Below, in pieces: positions 1 to 8,689 of a stretch of 64,000 nucleotides of DNA (the first letter of the stretch is position 1; every line of letters begins with the position of its first letter). The position numbers were made by a program, and so were the translations under genes. The stretch covers positions 124,001 to 188,000 of the forward strand of contig NZ_JAGJEA010000008.1 of assembly GCF_018100805.1 (NCBI RefSeq). Direction: 5' to 3'. Under the pieces are notes generated by a model. The model saw only the letters and a program-made list of their open reading frames with translations. It ran no database searches and was not told where the DNA came from. This stretch comes from Aquimarina sp. MMG016. GTDB lineage: Bacteria > Bacteroidota > Bacteroidia > Flavobacteriales > Flavobacteriaceae.

Positions 1-300
1 CCTAAATACTTATTCTGCGATGAACCCAACTCCGGACTTGATCCCAGAACTGCCATTGTGATTGATAACCTTATCAAGGAAATTACTGAAGAAAATGACA
101 TCACCACAGTGATCAATACTCACGATATGAATTCTGTGATGGAGATCGGTGAAAAAATTGTTTTTCTTAAAAATGGTTTCTTAGAGTGGGAAGGTGATAA
201 AACTCAGATCTTTAAAACCGATAATCAAGCAGTTACCGAATTCGTATATTCTTCGAATCTCTTTAAAAAAGTACGTGATGCGCAGTTAAAAGGGTTGTAA
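1..300 (+). CDS. ABC transporter ATP-binding protein, MlaF-like (C-terminal part)
   Basis: The window opens inside this gene; only the last 99 codons are present. The visible part contains the Walker B motif and D-loop (LFCDEPNSGLDP, residues about 5-16) and the switch histidine (THDM, about 40-43), so it is the nucleotide-binding subunit of an ABC importer/exporter. The wording PNSGLDP is typical of the MlaF/Ttg2A branch, which moves phospholipids between the outer and inner membranes with MlaE and MlaD; those partners would lie upstream of the window. The Walker A and signature motifs are outside the window, so the family is certain but the exact subgroup is inferred. It converges on the minus-strand gene that ends ten bases downstream. 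Confidence 0.85.
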   Translation, partial: PKYLFCDEPNSGLDPRTAIVIDNLIKEITEENDITTVINTHDMNSVMEIGEKIVFLKNGFLEWEGDKTQIFKTDNQAVTEFVYSSNLFKKVRDAQLKGL

Positions 301-309
301 TAATACACT

Positions 310-576
310 TTATTTTTCTTGCTCCTTTTTCTTTATCCCAGCCCAATAGATCACATCTCTAAAATCAGATTTAGCAACTTTAGTCACCCTAACTAACTCT
401 TCCAAATCCCCATCTGCAAGATATACCACAGAAAATCTGGCGTTACGTAAATTATGCTCAGACTCAGCCATAACATGTGTTAAGGTAATAGACTCTAGGT
501 GAGATACGACTTCTGGTATTTGATTTTTATCAAACTCCTTCTTAATTAAGGTTAATAAATCCTCTTCTAGTTTCAT
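310..576 (-). CDS. Small conserved-type hypothetical protein
   Basis: This 88-residue protein is not one I recognise. It is acidic at the N terminus, ends in a lysine/glutamate-rich tail, and has no signal peptide, membrane segment or cysteine. Its start codon overlaps the stop codon of the upstream DUF389 gene by four bases (ATGA), which argues for translational coupling and against a spurious frame. It probably works in or near the same process as that membrane protein, but nothing in the sequence says how. Confidence 0.6.
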   Translation of the reverse strand: MKLEEDLLTLIKKEFDKNQIPEVVSHLESITLTHVMAESEHNLRNARFSVVYLADGDLEELVRVTKVAKSDFRDVIYWAGIKKKEQEK

Positions 577-2033
577 TTTACGTACAAGGTATCTGCCTTA
601 AGTGTATTGGTCATCCAGATTCTTAAATCGTTATTTCTAATATCATTAAGACTATCAGACACAGCGAATTTCCATTCAGGAAAGATTGTCTTTAACGTAT
701 CTACCTTTTTAAAGTTAGATGTTATCACCTCTGCATATCCTAATTCTTTAAGATCCTGGAAATAAATCTTAGCATCTTTGGATATATCGAAGTATGGCAG
801 TACCTCAACAGGAACTACTTTTTGAGCTTCTTTTAACTGCAGTTCTAATGCTGCCATTTGGATTTTTAGATCTTCTATCTGATCTAAAAGTTGCTCATTT
901 TCTTTCTCTAAGCGATTTATTTGTTCTATAGATCGGTCATAGGCTTTAGATACCTGATCAATACCTCTAGCTTTATTACCTCTCACAGTTAATTTAAAAT
1001 CGCTGATATTATCATATTTCAATAACTCATTCTGTAAATCACTAGCAGTTGCATCTGATATTTCTCCGTCAAAAAACAACTTCAATGTTTTATTATCATA
1101 ATCATAGATAGGCTTTCTGAGGTATAGATTTTCATTGGCTTCAATTTCATTAGCAATAAAGCTTTCATAATCTCCTTCAGCCTGACTTTCGTTAAGCGTA
1201 ATCCAAAAGGTATAAATAGCAGGCACCATAACCACGATAGCAAGTATTGAAGCGATTCTGGCAGTAAGCTTTCGCTTAGCAGAATTGGCATATCTGATCA
1301 TCGGGAATCTTAGCAATTTCAAAACTAAAAAAGTTGCTAACCCAATAAAAATAGTATTGATAGTAAACAGATACATTGCACCTAATGCGTAGTCATATTT
1401 ACCGATAGCCAATCCAAATCCTACAGTACATAAAGGCGGCATTAAGGCTGTGGCTATTGCTACACCAAAAATCACACTGGCAATGGTTCCTTTTTTGGTT
1501 CTCGCTATAATCAAAGCCAATCCACCAAAAAATGCGATCAGCACATCTCTGATATCAGGTTTGGTTCTGGCTAATAATTCTGAAGACTCCTCTTTTAACG
1601 GAAACAACCAAAAGAATAACCAAGCAGTGAGCACACTCAATACCACCATCACCGCAAAATTGATCAATGATTTTCTAAGTGTATCGATATCATTTACCGC
1701 AATAGACATCCCCATCCCTAAGATCGGCCCCATTAGTGGTGAAATTAACATCGCACCGATTACCACAGGTATAGAATTAGCATTAAGACCTATCGACGCT
1801 ATGAATATCGAGCAAACCAGAATCCAGGCAGTAGCTCCCTTAAAAGGAATATCTGCTTTAATCAATTCTATAGTACCTTCCCGATCCGTATCGTGCCTAA
1901 AATCAAGTAATTCTTTTAAGAAAGTGGATATACTCTGAAATAATCCTTTAGCATCTTTTTTCACAGCTTCTTTCTGCTGTTCTACCTTCTGATCCTGATG
2001 CTGATCACCCGAATTTGGAATATTTTCTGCCAT
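573..2033 (-). CDS. DUF389 integral membrane protein with coiled-coil tail
   Basis: The protein has 486 residues. Residues about 61-282 hold about six or seven membrane segments with the DUF389 (TIGR00341-like) signature: GATAWILVCSIFIASIGLN around 66-84 and the glycine/proline-rich stretch IGAMLISPLMGPILGMG around 92-108. A cytoplasmic or periplasmic tail follows, with a coiled coil at about 361-405 (heptads of Leu, Ile, Glu, Lys), then a globular end of about 80 residues. No biochemical role is established for this family. The gene lies eight bases downstream of the mannose-1-phosphate guanylyltransferase gene and overlaps the next small gene, so the three probably share a transcript. Confidence 0.85.
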   Translation of the reverse strand: MAENIPNSGDQHQDQKVEQQKEAVKKDAKGLFQSISTFLKELLDFRHDTDREGTIELIKADIPFKGATAWILVCSIFIASIGLNANSIPVVIGAMLISPLMGPILGMGMSIAVNDIDTLRKSLINFAVMVVLSVLTAWLFFWLFPLKEESSELLARTKPDIRDVLIAFFGGLALIIARTKKGTIASVIFGVAIATALMPPLCTVGFGLAIGKYDYALGAMYLFTINTIFIGLATFLVLKLLRFPMIRYANSAKRKLTARIASILAIVVMVPAIYTFWITLNESQAEGDYESFIANEIEANENLYLRKPIYDYDNKTLKLFFDGEISDATASDLQNELLKYDNISDFKLTVRGNKARGIDQVSKAYDRSIEQINRLEKENEQLLDQIEDLKIQMAALELQLKEAQKVVPVEVLPYFDISKDAKIYFQDLKELGYAEVITSNFKKVDTLKTIFPEWKFAVSDSLNDIRNNDLRIWMTNTLKADTLYVK

Positions 2034-2041
2034 AATAATTG

Positions 2042-3121
2042 TTATCCGTATTGTTCTCCGTATGTATCTTTTACTTTTTTAAGTACCTGCTTAATATCCT
2101 GCTCTTTCTTTTTAGGATAGATCAATAGTACTTCTTCTTTATCCACAATAATATAATCTTCTAATCCGTCTACTACTACAATCTTATCTTTTGATGTTCT
2201 GATCATATTACCGGTTGCATCTTCAGATAATACTCTGGCATTAACCACAGCATTTCTAGCTTCGGTTTTATCCAGCTTATCATACAATGAACCCCAGGTT
2301 CCTAAATCATTCCAGTCAAAAGTAGCCGGCAATACATACACATTATCTGCTTTCTCTAAGATAGCATAATCTATGGATATATTCTCTGCTAAAGGATATT
2401 GAGACTGTATAAAATCTCCTTCCTGATCTGTGTTATATACAGCTACTCCTTTTTCAAACAAAGCTGTCATCTCTTCTTGAAACTTAGTAAATGCAGCTAC
2501 AATACTTTTTACACTCCAGATAAAGATTCCGGCATTCCAGAGATAGTTTCCGGCATCCAGGAATTGTTTTGCAGTTTCATAATTCGGTTTTTCGGTAAAT
2601 TGAGAAACCTCTTTAATATCCTCATCTACTTTTTTATATTGAATATATCCATATCCTGTATTGGCAAATGTGGGTTTGATTCCCAAGGTCATCAATATAT
2701 CTTTCTCAGTACAGGCATTGAAACTTTGCTCTAGATTATTGATAAAAGCATCTTCATCTTCTATCCAATGATCACTTGGTGCTACTACCATAACCGCATC
2801 AGGATTTTCCTTTTGGATTTTCAGTGAAGCATAGAGAATACAAGGAGCAGTATTTCGCATAGCGGGTTCAGTCACCACTTGCCTCTGCTTGGCTTGTGGT
2901 AATTGTTCTAATACCAGATCGTTATATCGTTCATTAGTAAGAATAAATATATTTTCTGTTGGTATAATCTTCGATAATCTGGAAAATGTACGTTGGATCA
3001 GTGTTTCACCGGTTCCCAACATATCATGAAATTGTTTAGGGAACTCGGTTGTACTTACCGGCCAGAACCTGGATCCTACTCCTCCTGCCATTAGTATGGC
3101 GTAATAATTCTTATTGTTCAT
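2042..3121 (-). CDS. manC: Mannose-1-phosphate guanylyltransferase
   Basis: This 359-residue nucleotidyltransferase makes GDP-mannose from mannose-1-phosphate and GTP, the donor for surface polysaccharides and for GDP-fucose. The N-terminal pyrophosphorylase motif is clear: LMAGGVGSRFWP (about 10-21) followed by FPKQFHDM with the catalytic-region lysine. The substrate-binding segments VVAPSDHWI, FTEKPN and WNAGIFIW are all present. It is the short form, lacking the C-terminal cupin (phosphomannose isomerase) domain of the bifunctional AlgA/ManC enzymes. It is followed closely by DUF389 and preceded by a lipoprotein gene with three bases between them. A Nudix hydrolase of the GDP-mannose pyrophosphatase type lies 6.5 kb away. 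Confidence 0.92.
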   Translation of the reverse strand: MNNKNYYAILMAGGVGSRFWPVSTTEFPKQFHDMLGTGETLIQRTFSRLSKIIPTENIFILTNERYNDLVLEQLPQAKQRQVVTEPAMRNTAPCILYASLKIQKENPDAVMVVAPSDHWIEDEDAFINNLEQSFNACTEKDILMTLGIKPTFANTGYGYIQYKKVDEDIKEVSQFTEKPNYETAKQFLDAGNYLWNAGIFIWSVKSIVAAFTKFQEEMTALFEKGVAVYNTDQEGDFIQSQYPLAENISIDYAILEKADNVYVLPATFDWNDLGTWGSLYDKLDKTEARNAVVNARVLSEDATGNMIRTSKDKIVVVDGLEDYIIVDKEEVLLIYPKKKEQDIKQVLKKVKDTYGEQYG

Positions 3122-3124
3122 ATA

Positions 3125-3673
3125 TTATTTCCAAAAATCTTCTATATCCTGTATAGAAGTGTTTCCATCATTATTTAAAAAAAGGTTTTCCCAACTAAGT
3201 CCATTAGCCGTTTTTATAAATACCCTATAATATCCTGATGAGAAATTTTCTAAGTTAATAGTTATATCAGTACCATTAATACCTGAAATATTTTCTACTG
3301 CAACAGCTGTAAGATCAGCATCCTCATAATTAACATCGGTTAATGTGGTTAGAAAATTAACTTCTTGATATACTTTTTGAGCATTTCCCGGGATAATCCA
3401 TAGATTACTTATACTTCCTCCTGTAACCGATGATACGCTAAATATTCCGTCACTACCAGTAGGGTTAGGGGCAATAAAAACTCCATTGTTCTTAATATTT
3501 GGGTTACCAAACACTAAGGGCATATCTAAAGCCGAGGCTTTAAGCGCTATTCCTGTTACCAGGGTAATACTATTTTGCCCATCAACAGCATTATCTAAAA
3601 CACCCGAATCATCATCATTCTTACAACCTAACAAAACTGTTAAAGTCAGAATTAAGCTTATTTTTTTAACCAT
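3125..3673 (-). CDS. Hypothetical lipoprotein with sorting-domain-like segment
   Basis: The 182-residue product starts with a basic n-region and a lipobox (LTVLLGCKNDDD, Cys16), so it is a predicted lipoprotein; the run of Asp after the Cys is common in exported Bacteroidota lipoproteins. The central part begins with FIAPNPTGSDGIFSV and ends with SSGYYRVFIKTANGLS, which looks like the beta-sandwich of a type IX C-terminal sorting domain (NPxxG... GxYxV). A lipoprotein carrying such a fold would be unusual, and the resemblance is by eye only. It sits in a tight minus-strand run between the SprT-like gene (gap three bases) and manC. Function is unknown. Confidence 0.6.
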   Translation of the reverse strand: MVKKISLILTLTVLLGCKNDDDSGVLDNAVDGQNSITLVTGIALKASALDMPLVFGNPNIKNNGVFIAPNPTGSDGIFSVSSVTGGSISNLWIIPGNAQKVYQEVNFLTTLTDVNYEDADLTAVAVENISGINGTDITINLENFSSGYYRVFIKTANGLSWENLFLNNDGNTSIQDIEDFWK

Positions 3674-3676
3674 ATT

Positions 3677-4288
3677 TTAGTTTAATAGTTCTACTTCTGC
3701 GTTAGGATTAAAAAGATAAATTCTCCCCGTACTCAATTCTACACACTCATATCTTTTCACTTTCTTATTTCCTTTTTTAAAAATCTTACCGTTGTACAAT
3801 CTAAAGGTACTTCCCAAAGGCAGCTCAAAGATATAATTTTTATCACTCTCAGGGTCAAATTGTTTTAAAGCTAAGGCCAGTTTTTCATCTGTATCACTAC
3901 TTGCTCTTGGGTTTTTAAAATGATTGGCAATCACCGGTAACAATTTAGAAGGAAAAACTTCGGGATTGATATACGGCAGCATCAATTGCTGAAAAGTTCG
4001 TTTCCACTCTATTCCATGGGGTTTGATAAAGCGTCCATATTTTTCAAATGCTACCAAGTGTGCAATCTCATGAATTAACGTGATCAAAAAACGATATGTA
4101 TTAAGCGACGCATTTACAGTAATCTGATGTCTACCATCCGGCATTTTGCGATAATCCCCATGACGAGTTACTCGTTCATTCACAATCTTGAGATGTACAT
4201 TACATTTTACGATCAGATCAAATGCCGGATCAATCGCCCTATCAGGTATATATCGCGCTAATATTTCCTTCACCTGCGCAAAATACAA
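3677..4288 (-). CDS. SprT-like zinc metalloprotease domain protein
   Basis: A 203-residue protein with the zinc-binding helix HEIAH (residues 73-77) inside LITLIHEIAHLVAFEKYG, followed by HGIEWKRTF, the pattern of SprT/Spartan-like proteases (third ligand is a downstream His). In eukaryotes Spartan cleaves DNA-protein crosslinks; bacterial SprT-like proteins have no settled role. The C-terminal third has a basic strand-rich segment (FRLYNGKIFKKGNKKVKRYECVEL) that could bind nucleic acid, but it lacks the usual cysteine zinc ribbon. It heads a minus-strand group with the lipoprotein, manC and DUF389 genes. The family assignment rests mainly on the HExxH context. Confidence 0.8.
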   Translation of the reverse strand: MYFAQVKEILARYIPDRAIDPAFDLIVKCNVHLKIVNERVTRHGDYRKMPDGRHQITVNASLNTYRFLITLIHEIAHLVAFEKYGRFIKPHGIEWKRTFQQLMLPYINPEVFPSKLLPVIANHFKNPRASSDTDEKLALALKQFDPESDKNYIFELPLGSTFRLYNGKIFKKGNKKVKRYECVELSTGRIYLFNPNAEVELLN

Positions 4289-4317
4289 AATAAGATGTGG
4301 TTCTTAAAAGATTATTT

Positions 4318-4370
4318 TGCTATCCTAAGCTTGTAGAATGTTTTATGTTTTTATCAAACTCAGGATAGCA
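4318..4370 (-). terminator. Inverted repeat downstream of the DUF4349 gene
   Basis: Perfect nine-base arms (TGCTATCCT at 4318-4326 and AGGATAGCA at 4362-4370) flank a 35-base AT-rich loop, just after the stop codon of the DUF4349 gene. The position suggests a transcript end, although the loop is long and the T-tract is poor. It may instead be a protein-binding or processing site. Confidence 0.35.
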
Positions 4371-4376
4371 GAAAGG

Positions 4377-5246
4377 TTATTTAGAAAGATATTTTCTAAT
4401 CCATCTAAAGTACATATAGATCATAAAGCCTAATAACAGGAAAGGCCAAATATAAAACATAATCAAACTTACGCTTTCAACCAATGACCATCCAAAAGTC
4501 AAACCTTTCGTTGCTTTATCCAAATATGTTGGTTCATATATAGATGGTTCTTCTTTAGGAATCACAGATTCATACATATCCAATTGGATAGTACTATACG
4601 CAACTCTATTGCCTAAGTAGTTTAATCTCCCTTGAGCAGATTCTATTTCTTCTTGTAGTCCACTTAGTTTTTCTTCAGCTTTCAATATATCTTCAACAGT
4701 CTTTGCTCGATTTCTAAGAATAGTTTCATAGCGTTGTTTTACTTCTAACTTTGTTTTTAAACGAGCCTTAATATCCAGATATTCTTCTGTAACATCTACT
4801 GTTGTTATATTTTTATGGTCGACAAATTCTGCCAATCCACAAATACTATCTAAAACAGTATCAAACCGATTTTGAGGAATTCTGATGGTAAAACGATTTT
4901 CTTTAGTATAATTGGTATTACTAAAACGTTCGTCAGAGACATATCCATTATTTGTAGATGCTATTCGCTTAGCTAATGAGGTAGCTTTTTCTACATTCCT
5001 GACCTTAATTTTGCAGTTTGCATTTCTGATAATTTTCAGATCAACACTTTCGCCAATCTTTTTCGGTTTTGATTCGTTTATTTGAGTTTTATAACTGTTT
5101 AACGAAGGGGTTTCTCCTGTTTCCTGTAATGAAATTTGTTCTGCAGAGATATCATATTTGCTTTCTGGTCTGGAGCAAGAAAAAGTTATTAAAATAAAGA
5201 ATCCTATACCTAACCCTTTAATTAATTTTAAATTATTTGTTTTCAT
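4377..5246 (-). CDS. DUF4349 domain lipoprotein
   Basis: About 289 residues from the chosen start. I prefer the start at 5246 (MKTNNLKLIK) over a longer frame from 5279, because it gives a compact lipoprotein signal peptide ending in LITFSCSRP. The body has the DUF4349 pattern: IIRNANCKIKVRNVEKA, then NNGYVSDERF, IRIPQNRFDTVLDSI, and a coiled-coil stretch around AKTVEDILKAEEKLSGLQEEIESAQGRLNYL written here only by its ends (AKTVED to LNYL). A C-terminal membrane helix (LIMFYIWPFLLLGFMIYMY) and a basic tail follow. DUF4349 proteins are membrane-attached with no proven function; some resemble stress or adhesion factors. An inverted repeat follows the stop codon. Confidence 0.8.
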   Translation of the reverse strand: MKTNNLKLIKGLGIGFFILITFSCSRPESKYDISAEQISLQETGETPSLNSYKTQINESKPKKIGESVDLKIIRNANCKIKVRNVEKATSLAKRIASTNNGYVSDERFSNTNYTKENRFTIRIPQNRFDTVLDSICGLAEFVDHKNITTVDVTEEYLDIKARLKTKLEVKQRYETILRNRAKTVEDILKAEEKLSGLQEEIESAQGRLNYLGNRVAYSTIQLDMYESVIPKEEPSIYEPTYLDKATKGLTFGWSLVESVSLIMFYIWPFLLLGFMIYMYFRWIRKYLSK

Positions 5247-5499
5247 CTTATACTTTTTTAAATTGTTAAACTGAAACAAACATAAATGCTAACCTCAACG
5301 ATCTTTTGTAACTTACTTGTAAAGCTTTTGTAAATTGTTTTACAAAACATAAAAAACTCATTTTCAAAATAGTACAACCATTACTTCTGAAGACAACATA
5401 TTATTCGACCTCCTTAAAAAAGCTGTAGCATTACAGTTTTTAAAGAGCAATACTGCTTCGAGTTCAGATATTTCTGAATGGAAAGGGAAGGATATAATA

Positions 5500-6285
5500 T
5501 TGTTTCAGGAAGACTTACAGCAACAAGTCAAAGCTAGTATTAGTGAAAAGTCTTTTTATAGCTACTTTAAAAACTCTTCAGAAAAACTACCAAGGATAGA
5601 TATTCTGAATCTTTTATCTCAATACTGTGAGTATGACCATTGGAATGATTTTAAAAACAGTCATTCCGCATCAGTACATCGTCAAAAAAAAGTACAAATC
5701 CCCAAATGGTTTTGGTTTTTTATTATAGGTAGTATCGTAATTACCGGGGTATATTTTATGATTCCTGCTAAAACTACATTTAGCTTTTGTTTTATAGATC
5801 AGGACCGTAATCAACCTATTACCGATATCCCAATAGATGTGATTATACTCAATAATAGTGAATCTCCTTTTTATGTAAAAAGTGATAGCTCCGGATGTTT
5901 TACTTGGAAAACAAAAGACGAATTCATTCATTTTGTAGTGCAATCACCATATCATAAATCTGACACCATTTATCGTATTGCGTCTTCTGATGCTAAGGAG
6001 GATTTACAAATTAAAACTGATGATTATGCATTGATGTTACATTATTATGCTAACGGAAAGGTAGATGACTGGAAAAATAGAAGAAAAGAACTATCACAAA
6101 TGATCTCAAATGAAGCTACCATTTTTCAGGTATTACCCCACGGGTTAGGGATCGAAATATACACAAAGCATAAATTCATCAATACGCTGACTACTCCTAC
6201 TCAAAGCCTTAAAAACATTGAAATTATAGAATCGAGAAGATCTAACGGACAAATTGTAAAACTTAAATTCAAAGTAAAATCATGA
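5500..6285 (+). CDS. Membrane protein with flavobacterial N-terminal domain, start uncertain
   Basis: The frame from the first recognised start (TTG at 5500) encodes 261 residues. Residues 1-55 (FQEDLQQQVKASISEKSFY and KLPRIDILNLLSQYC) match a domain I recall from flavobacterial proteins of unknown role. One membrane helix follows (WFWFFIIGSIVITGVYFMI, about 69-87), then an extracytoplasmic beta-rich region resembling a carboxypeptidase regulatory-like fold (DIPIDVIILNNSESPFYVKSDSSGCF). The reading frame clearly continues upstream of the TTG to about 5353 with protein-like content (ILFDLLKKAVALQFLK, SSSDISEWKGKDIIL), yet contains no ATG, GTG or TTG there. Start codon overlap with the next gene (ATGA) shows an operon of two. 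Confidence 0.6.
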   Translation: MFQEDLQQQVKASISEKSFYSYFKNSSEKLPRIDILNLLSQYCEYDHWNDFKNSHSASVHRQKKVQIPKWFWFFIIGSIVITGVYFMIPAKTTFSFCFIDQDRNQPITDIPIDVIILNNSESPFYVKSDSSGCFTWKTKDEFIHFVVQSPYHKSDTIYRIASSDAKEDLQIKTDDYALMLHYYANGKVDDWKNRRKELSQMISNEATIFQVLPHGLGIEIYTKHKFINTLTTPTQSLKNIEIIESRRSNGQIVKLKFKVKS

Positions 6286-7181
6286 AACAATTTGTATCTG
6301 TCATAATACTTTGTATACTATTTGGATGCGCTAATAATGCTTCTAAAGAAATGGATACTACAAATATCCTTGAAGCCAATGGAATTAAAAAGGAGGAAGA
6401 AATTATTTCTAAAGAAGATGCTTATGCGCTTTTGATTAAAGAAAAATTACAAGAACAAATTGATAAAAAGAACCTAACCAAAAACCATCCGAACTTTGAC
6501 ATTGACCTCGATGATAATAAATCGTTTTTTAACAAATTAGCCTCTGGAGTAAAAAGCGTTAAGCTAATCGAACCTATAGAAACAATTTCAGATTCGGTTA
6601 AATCCATAAAAACTGAAGTAGTCTTTGGCACTGAAATCGACAGCATGATAAGCGATACCATAGTTGCACGGATCAAAACTTCTACCATAGAAATTGATGG
6701 AGAGTCCTTAAACGCGACTCAAATTAGTTTTGATAAAATTAAAGTTTCAAAAAACAAAACTATTAATCAACCTAAAGCATCAAACCCCAAAAGTGTTAAC
6801 AAATTTTCTTTAAAAGACCTCAGTTTTACCTGGGAAGAAATTAATGCTTGCGATTGTTTATTTATGGTAAAAGCAACAAATACGGATTATAAAAAACTAT
6901 ATTTTGGGCGGTTTAAAGGTGACTCCACAGGAATCATACAGCTAGGTAAAAACACAGAGAAATTTCATATTCCGTTAATCCAATCCAGATCTAAAAACAG
7001 AAAACCAGGAACCACTTGGAAGGAAACCTATAAAAACAATCAATATAGGGTTCGGTTAAAGGCCACACCCACCATACCAAAAGTAAAAGGAAAATACACC
7101 TATTATATTGATTTTAGGTTTACTGATTTGAGCTCTAAAAAAGTGATCACAAAAAGGCTTTTGACCAATTGTAGACTTTGA
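6282..7181 (+). CDS. Hypothetical lipoprotein
   Basis: The 299-residue product has a lipoprotein signal (VIILCILFGCANN, Cys16) and no recognised domain. The first half is helical and charged; the second half (from about residue 175) contains a paired-cysteine segment (INACDCLFMVKATN) and a beta-rich end closing with another Cys (LLTNCRL). It is translationally coupled to the upstream membrane protein by a four-base overlap, so the two probably act together at the cell envelope. I cannot assign a function. Confidence 0.6.
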   Translation: MKQFVSVIILCILFGCANNASKEMDTTNILEANGIKKEEEIISKEDAYALLIKEKLQEQIDKKNLTKNHPNFDIDLDDNKSFFNKLASGVKSVKLIEPIETISDSVKSIKTEVVFGTEIDSMISDTIVARIKTSTIEIDGESLNATQISFDKIKVSKNKTINQPKASNPKSVNKFSLKDLSFTWEEINACDCLFMVKATNTDYKKLYFGRFKGDSTGIIQLGKNTEKFHIPLIQSRSKNRKPGTTWKETYKNNQYRVRLKATPTIPKVKGKYTYYIDFRFTDLSSKKVITKRLLTNCRL

Positions 7182-7292
7182 TTTAAAAATTCAATTCTAT
7201 TTTCAGAATTGAGGATTCATGCTTTATCCACATAAAAACGCCTCTACTTTTTTTATGTTAATTTTACGGTTTTACCTTAATAATACACTTTT

Positions 7293-7314
7293 AAAACCAT
7301 TAAAAACTGGTTTT
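7293..7314 (+). terminator. Weak hairpin between two plus-strand genes
   Basis: AAAACCA and TGGTTTT arms (7293-7299, 7308-7314) around an eight-base loop, followed by TTC. It may end the two-gene transcript upstream. The stem is short and AT-rich. The rest of the 259-base gap holds a second small inverted repeat at 7191-7212 (TCAATTCT/AGAATTGA). Confidence 0.3.
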
Positions 7315-7360
7315 TCAACGAAAAAATACAAGTTTTTATCGAGTATTTTAGTATTTTAAC

Positions 7361-7389
7361 TTGTTGTTAATCAAATATTAATATTTTTG
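7361..7389 (+). promoter_or_regulatory. Bacteroidota-type promoter
   Basis: TATTTTTG at 7382-7389 fits the -7 consensus TAnnTTTG exactly, and a TTG at 7361-7363 lies 18 bases upstream as the -33 element. It is 51 bases ahead of the small exported protein gene at 7441. Confidence 0.5.
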
Positions 7390-7440
7390 ATGTCCTGATA
7401 TTTTAACATTTTCTAAAGAAAAGTAAAAAAGTTTAGTCCC

Positions 7441-7833
7441 ATGAAAATAATTACAATTTTAGTTTTTCTTTTTACATGCTTTACTGGTATTTCGCAAACG
7501 GAAAACCAAGATCAAACACAAACACAAAACCAAGATACAGTTCAAACTCAAATTGAGGATGAGAAAAAGGAAAATGCAAAATTCCGCAAATTAGCTATAA
7601 ATAAAACAATCGAATTACAAGAAGAGCTAAGTCTTAATATCTATGCTGCAAGAGCGGTTGAAAAAACGATCTATAAATATTCTATTCAGGCAAATAAAGT
7701 CATTCAATCTAATTTATCAGCAAAAGAAAAGTCAAAAAGCCTAAGTAATATCATATATTTTCAGAACGAAGAATTAAAGAAAGTACTTACAGTTCCACAG
7801 TTCTATCAATATCTAAATTTAAGTACTGAATAA
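7441..7833 (+). CDS. Small exported hypothetical protein
   Basis: A 130-residue protein with a signal peptide (MKIITILVFLFTCFTGISQ, cleavage after about residue 19), then a short low-complexity Gln/Thr/Asp stretch (TENQDQTQTQNQDTVQTQ), then a helical domain (about 45-130) rich in Lys, Glu and Leu. The helical part resembles the small periplasmic helical-bundle proteins common in flavobacteria, but I cannot name a family. It has its own promoter and converges on the SDR gene, so it is probably monocistronic. Confidence 0.55.
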   Translation: MKIITILVFLFTCFTGISQTENQDQTQTQNQDTVQTQIEDEKKENAKFRKLAINKTIELQEELSLNIYAARAVEKTIYKYSIQANKVIQSNLSAKEKSKSLSNIIYFQNEELKKVLTVPQFYQYLNLSTE

Positions 7834-7866
7834 TACTTATTGTAAACCAGATTCTCAATTCTATGT

Positions 7867-8547
7867 TTAAGGAGTGCTACTAGAAACCTGAAGCACCTTT
7901 CCATTGTAAAACTTATTACCCGTGAGAGAAAAATCTTTGATATAAGAAGCCATTTCTACAGCTGTTAATGGCGCCTGATATCCCGGAAAAGCTTCTTCTA
8001 ACATTTCGGTTTGTACAGCACCAATTGCTAATACATTAAAAGCAATACCACTATCCTTATATTCTTCTGCCAATAACTCGCTTAATGTGATTACCGCCCC
8101 TTTACTAGAACTGTAGGCAGCCAATCCAGGGAACTTTACACTACCCTGAATACCACCCATACTACTAATAGTTACCACATGGCCTCCAGATTGCATATAA
8201 GGCAATACCAACCTGGTTAACTCCGCTACACCAAAAACATTTACTTTATACACTTCTTCAAATTCTCTGGAAGAAATTTCGGCAAAGGGTTTATTTAACA
8301 ACTTTCCTGCATTATTGATCAGAACATCTACCTGTTTCCATTCTTGTTCAATATAGTTCATTGCTTGTTTTAGATCTGATGAGTTACATATATCACAAGA
8401 AAATGTGTAGATATTTTTATGATGTAAAGATGTAATGGGTTTCTCATTTCGGGATAAAGCCAAAACCTGATGCCCCTCATCTGCAAAGAGCTTAGCCATC
8501 TCAAAACCGATTCCTCTACTAGCTCCTGTGATAATGATGTTTTTCAT
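7867..8547 (-). CDS. SDR family oxidoreductase
   Basis: This 226-residue classical short-chain dehydrogenase has the cofactor motif TGASRGIG (7-14), the NNAG motif (78-81), the catalytic serine around 128 (TISSM) and YSSSK (Tyr145, Lys149). It should be a soluble NAD(P)H-dependent enzyme acting on a carbonyl or alcohol; the substrate cannot be read from the sequence. It is somewhat shorter than the usual 240-250 residues, missing part of the C-terminal substrate loop. It stands alone, with 142 bases to the next gene upstream. Confidence 0.88.
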   Translation of the reverse strand: MKNIIITGASRGIGFEMAKLFADEGHQVLALSRNEKPITSLHHKNIYTFSCDICNSSDLKQAMNYIEQEWKQVDVLINNAGKLLNKPFAEISSREFEEVYKVNVFGVAELTRLVLPYMQSGGHVVTISSMGGIQGSVKFPGLAAYSSSKGAVITLSELLAEEYKDSGIAFNVLAIGAVQTEMLEEAFPGYQAPLTAVEMASYIKDFSLTGNKFYNGKVLQVSSSTP

Positions 8548-8581
8548 AAAATCAAACGATATAAAAAAGTATTCTTTTTAT

Positions 8582-8605
8582 GTCGGTCTGAGCTTGTCAA
8601 AGCCT
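8582..8605. repeat. Dispersed intergenic repeat fragment
   Basis: The segment GTCGGTCTGAGCTTGTCAAAG is a degenerate version of the repeat seen at 38305-38332 read in the other direction (core CTGAGCTTGTCGAAG). Sequences with this core are scattered between genes in many flavobacterial genomes. Confidence 0.4.
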
Positions 8606-8689
8606 ACTCAGTTTTTAAGATTTTAAAAACTTCGAGACCTATCCCCCTTTGAAGGAAGCTCAATTTGACAACTGAATATAGTATATTTA

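Noticed and set aside
1450-1938. 162-codon plus-strand frame opposite the DUF389 gene
   Set aside because: It is antisense to a well-supported membrane protein gene and its translation has no recognisable domain.
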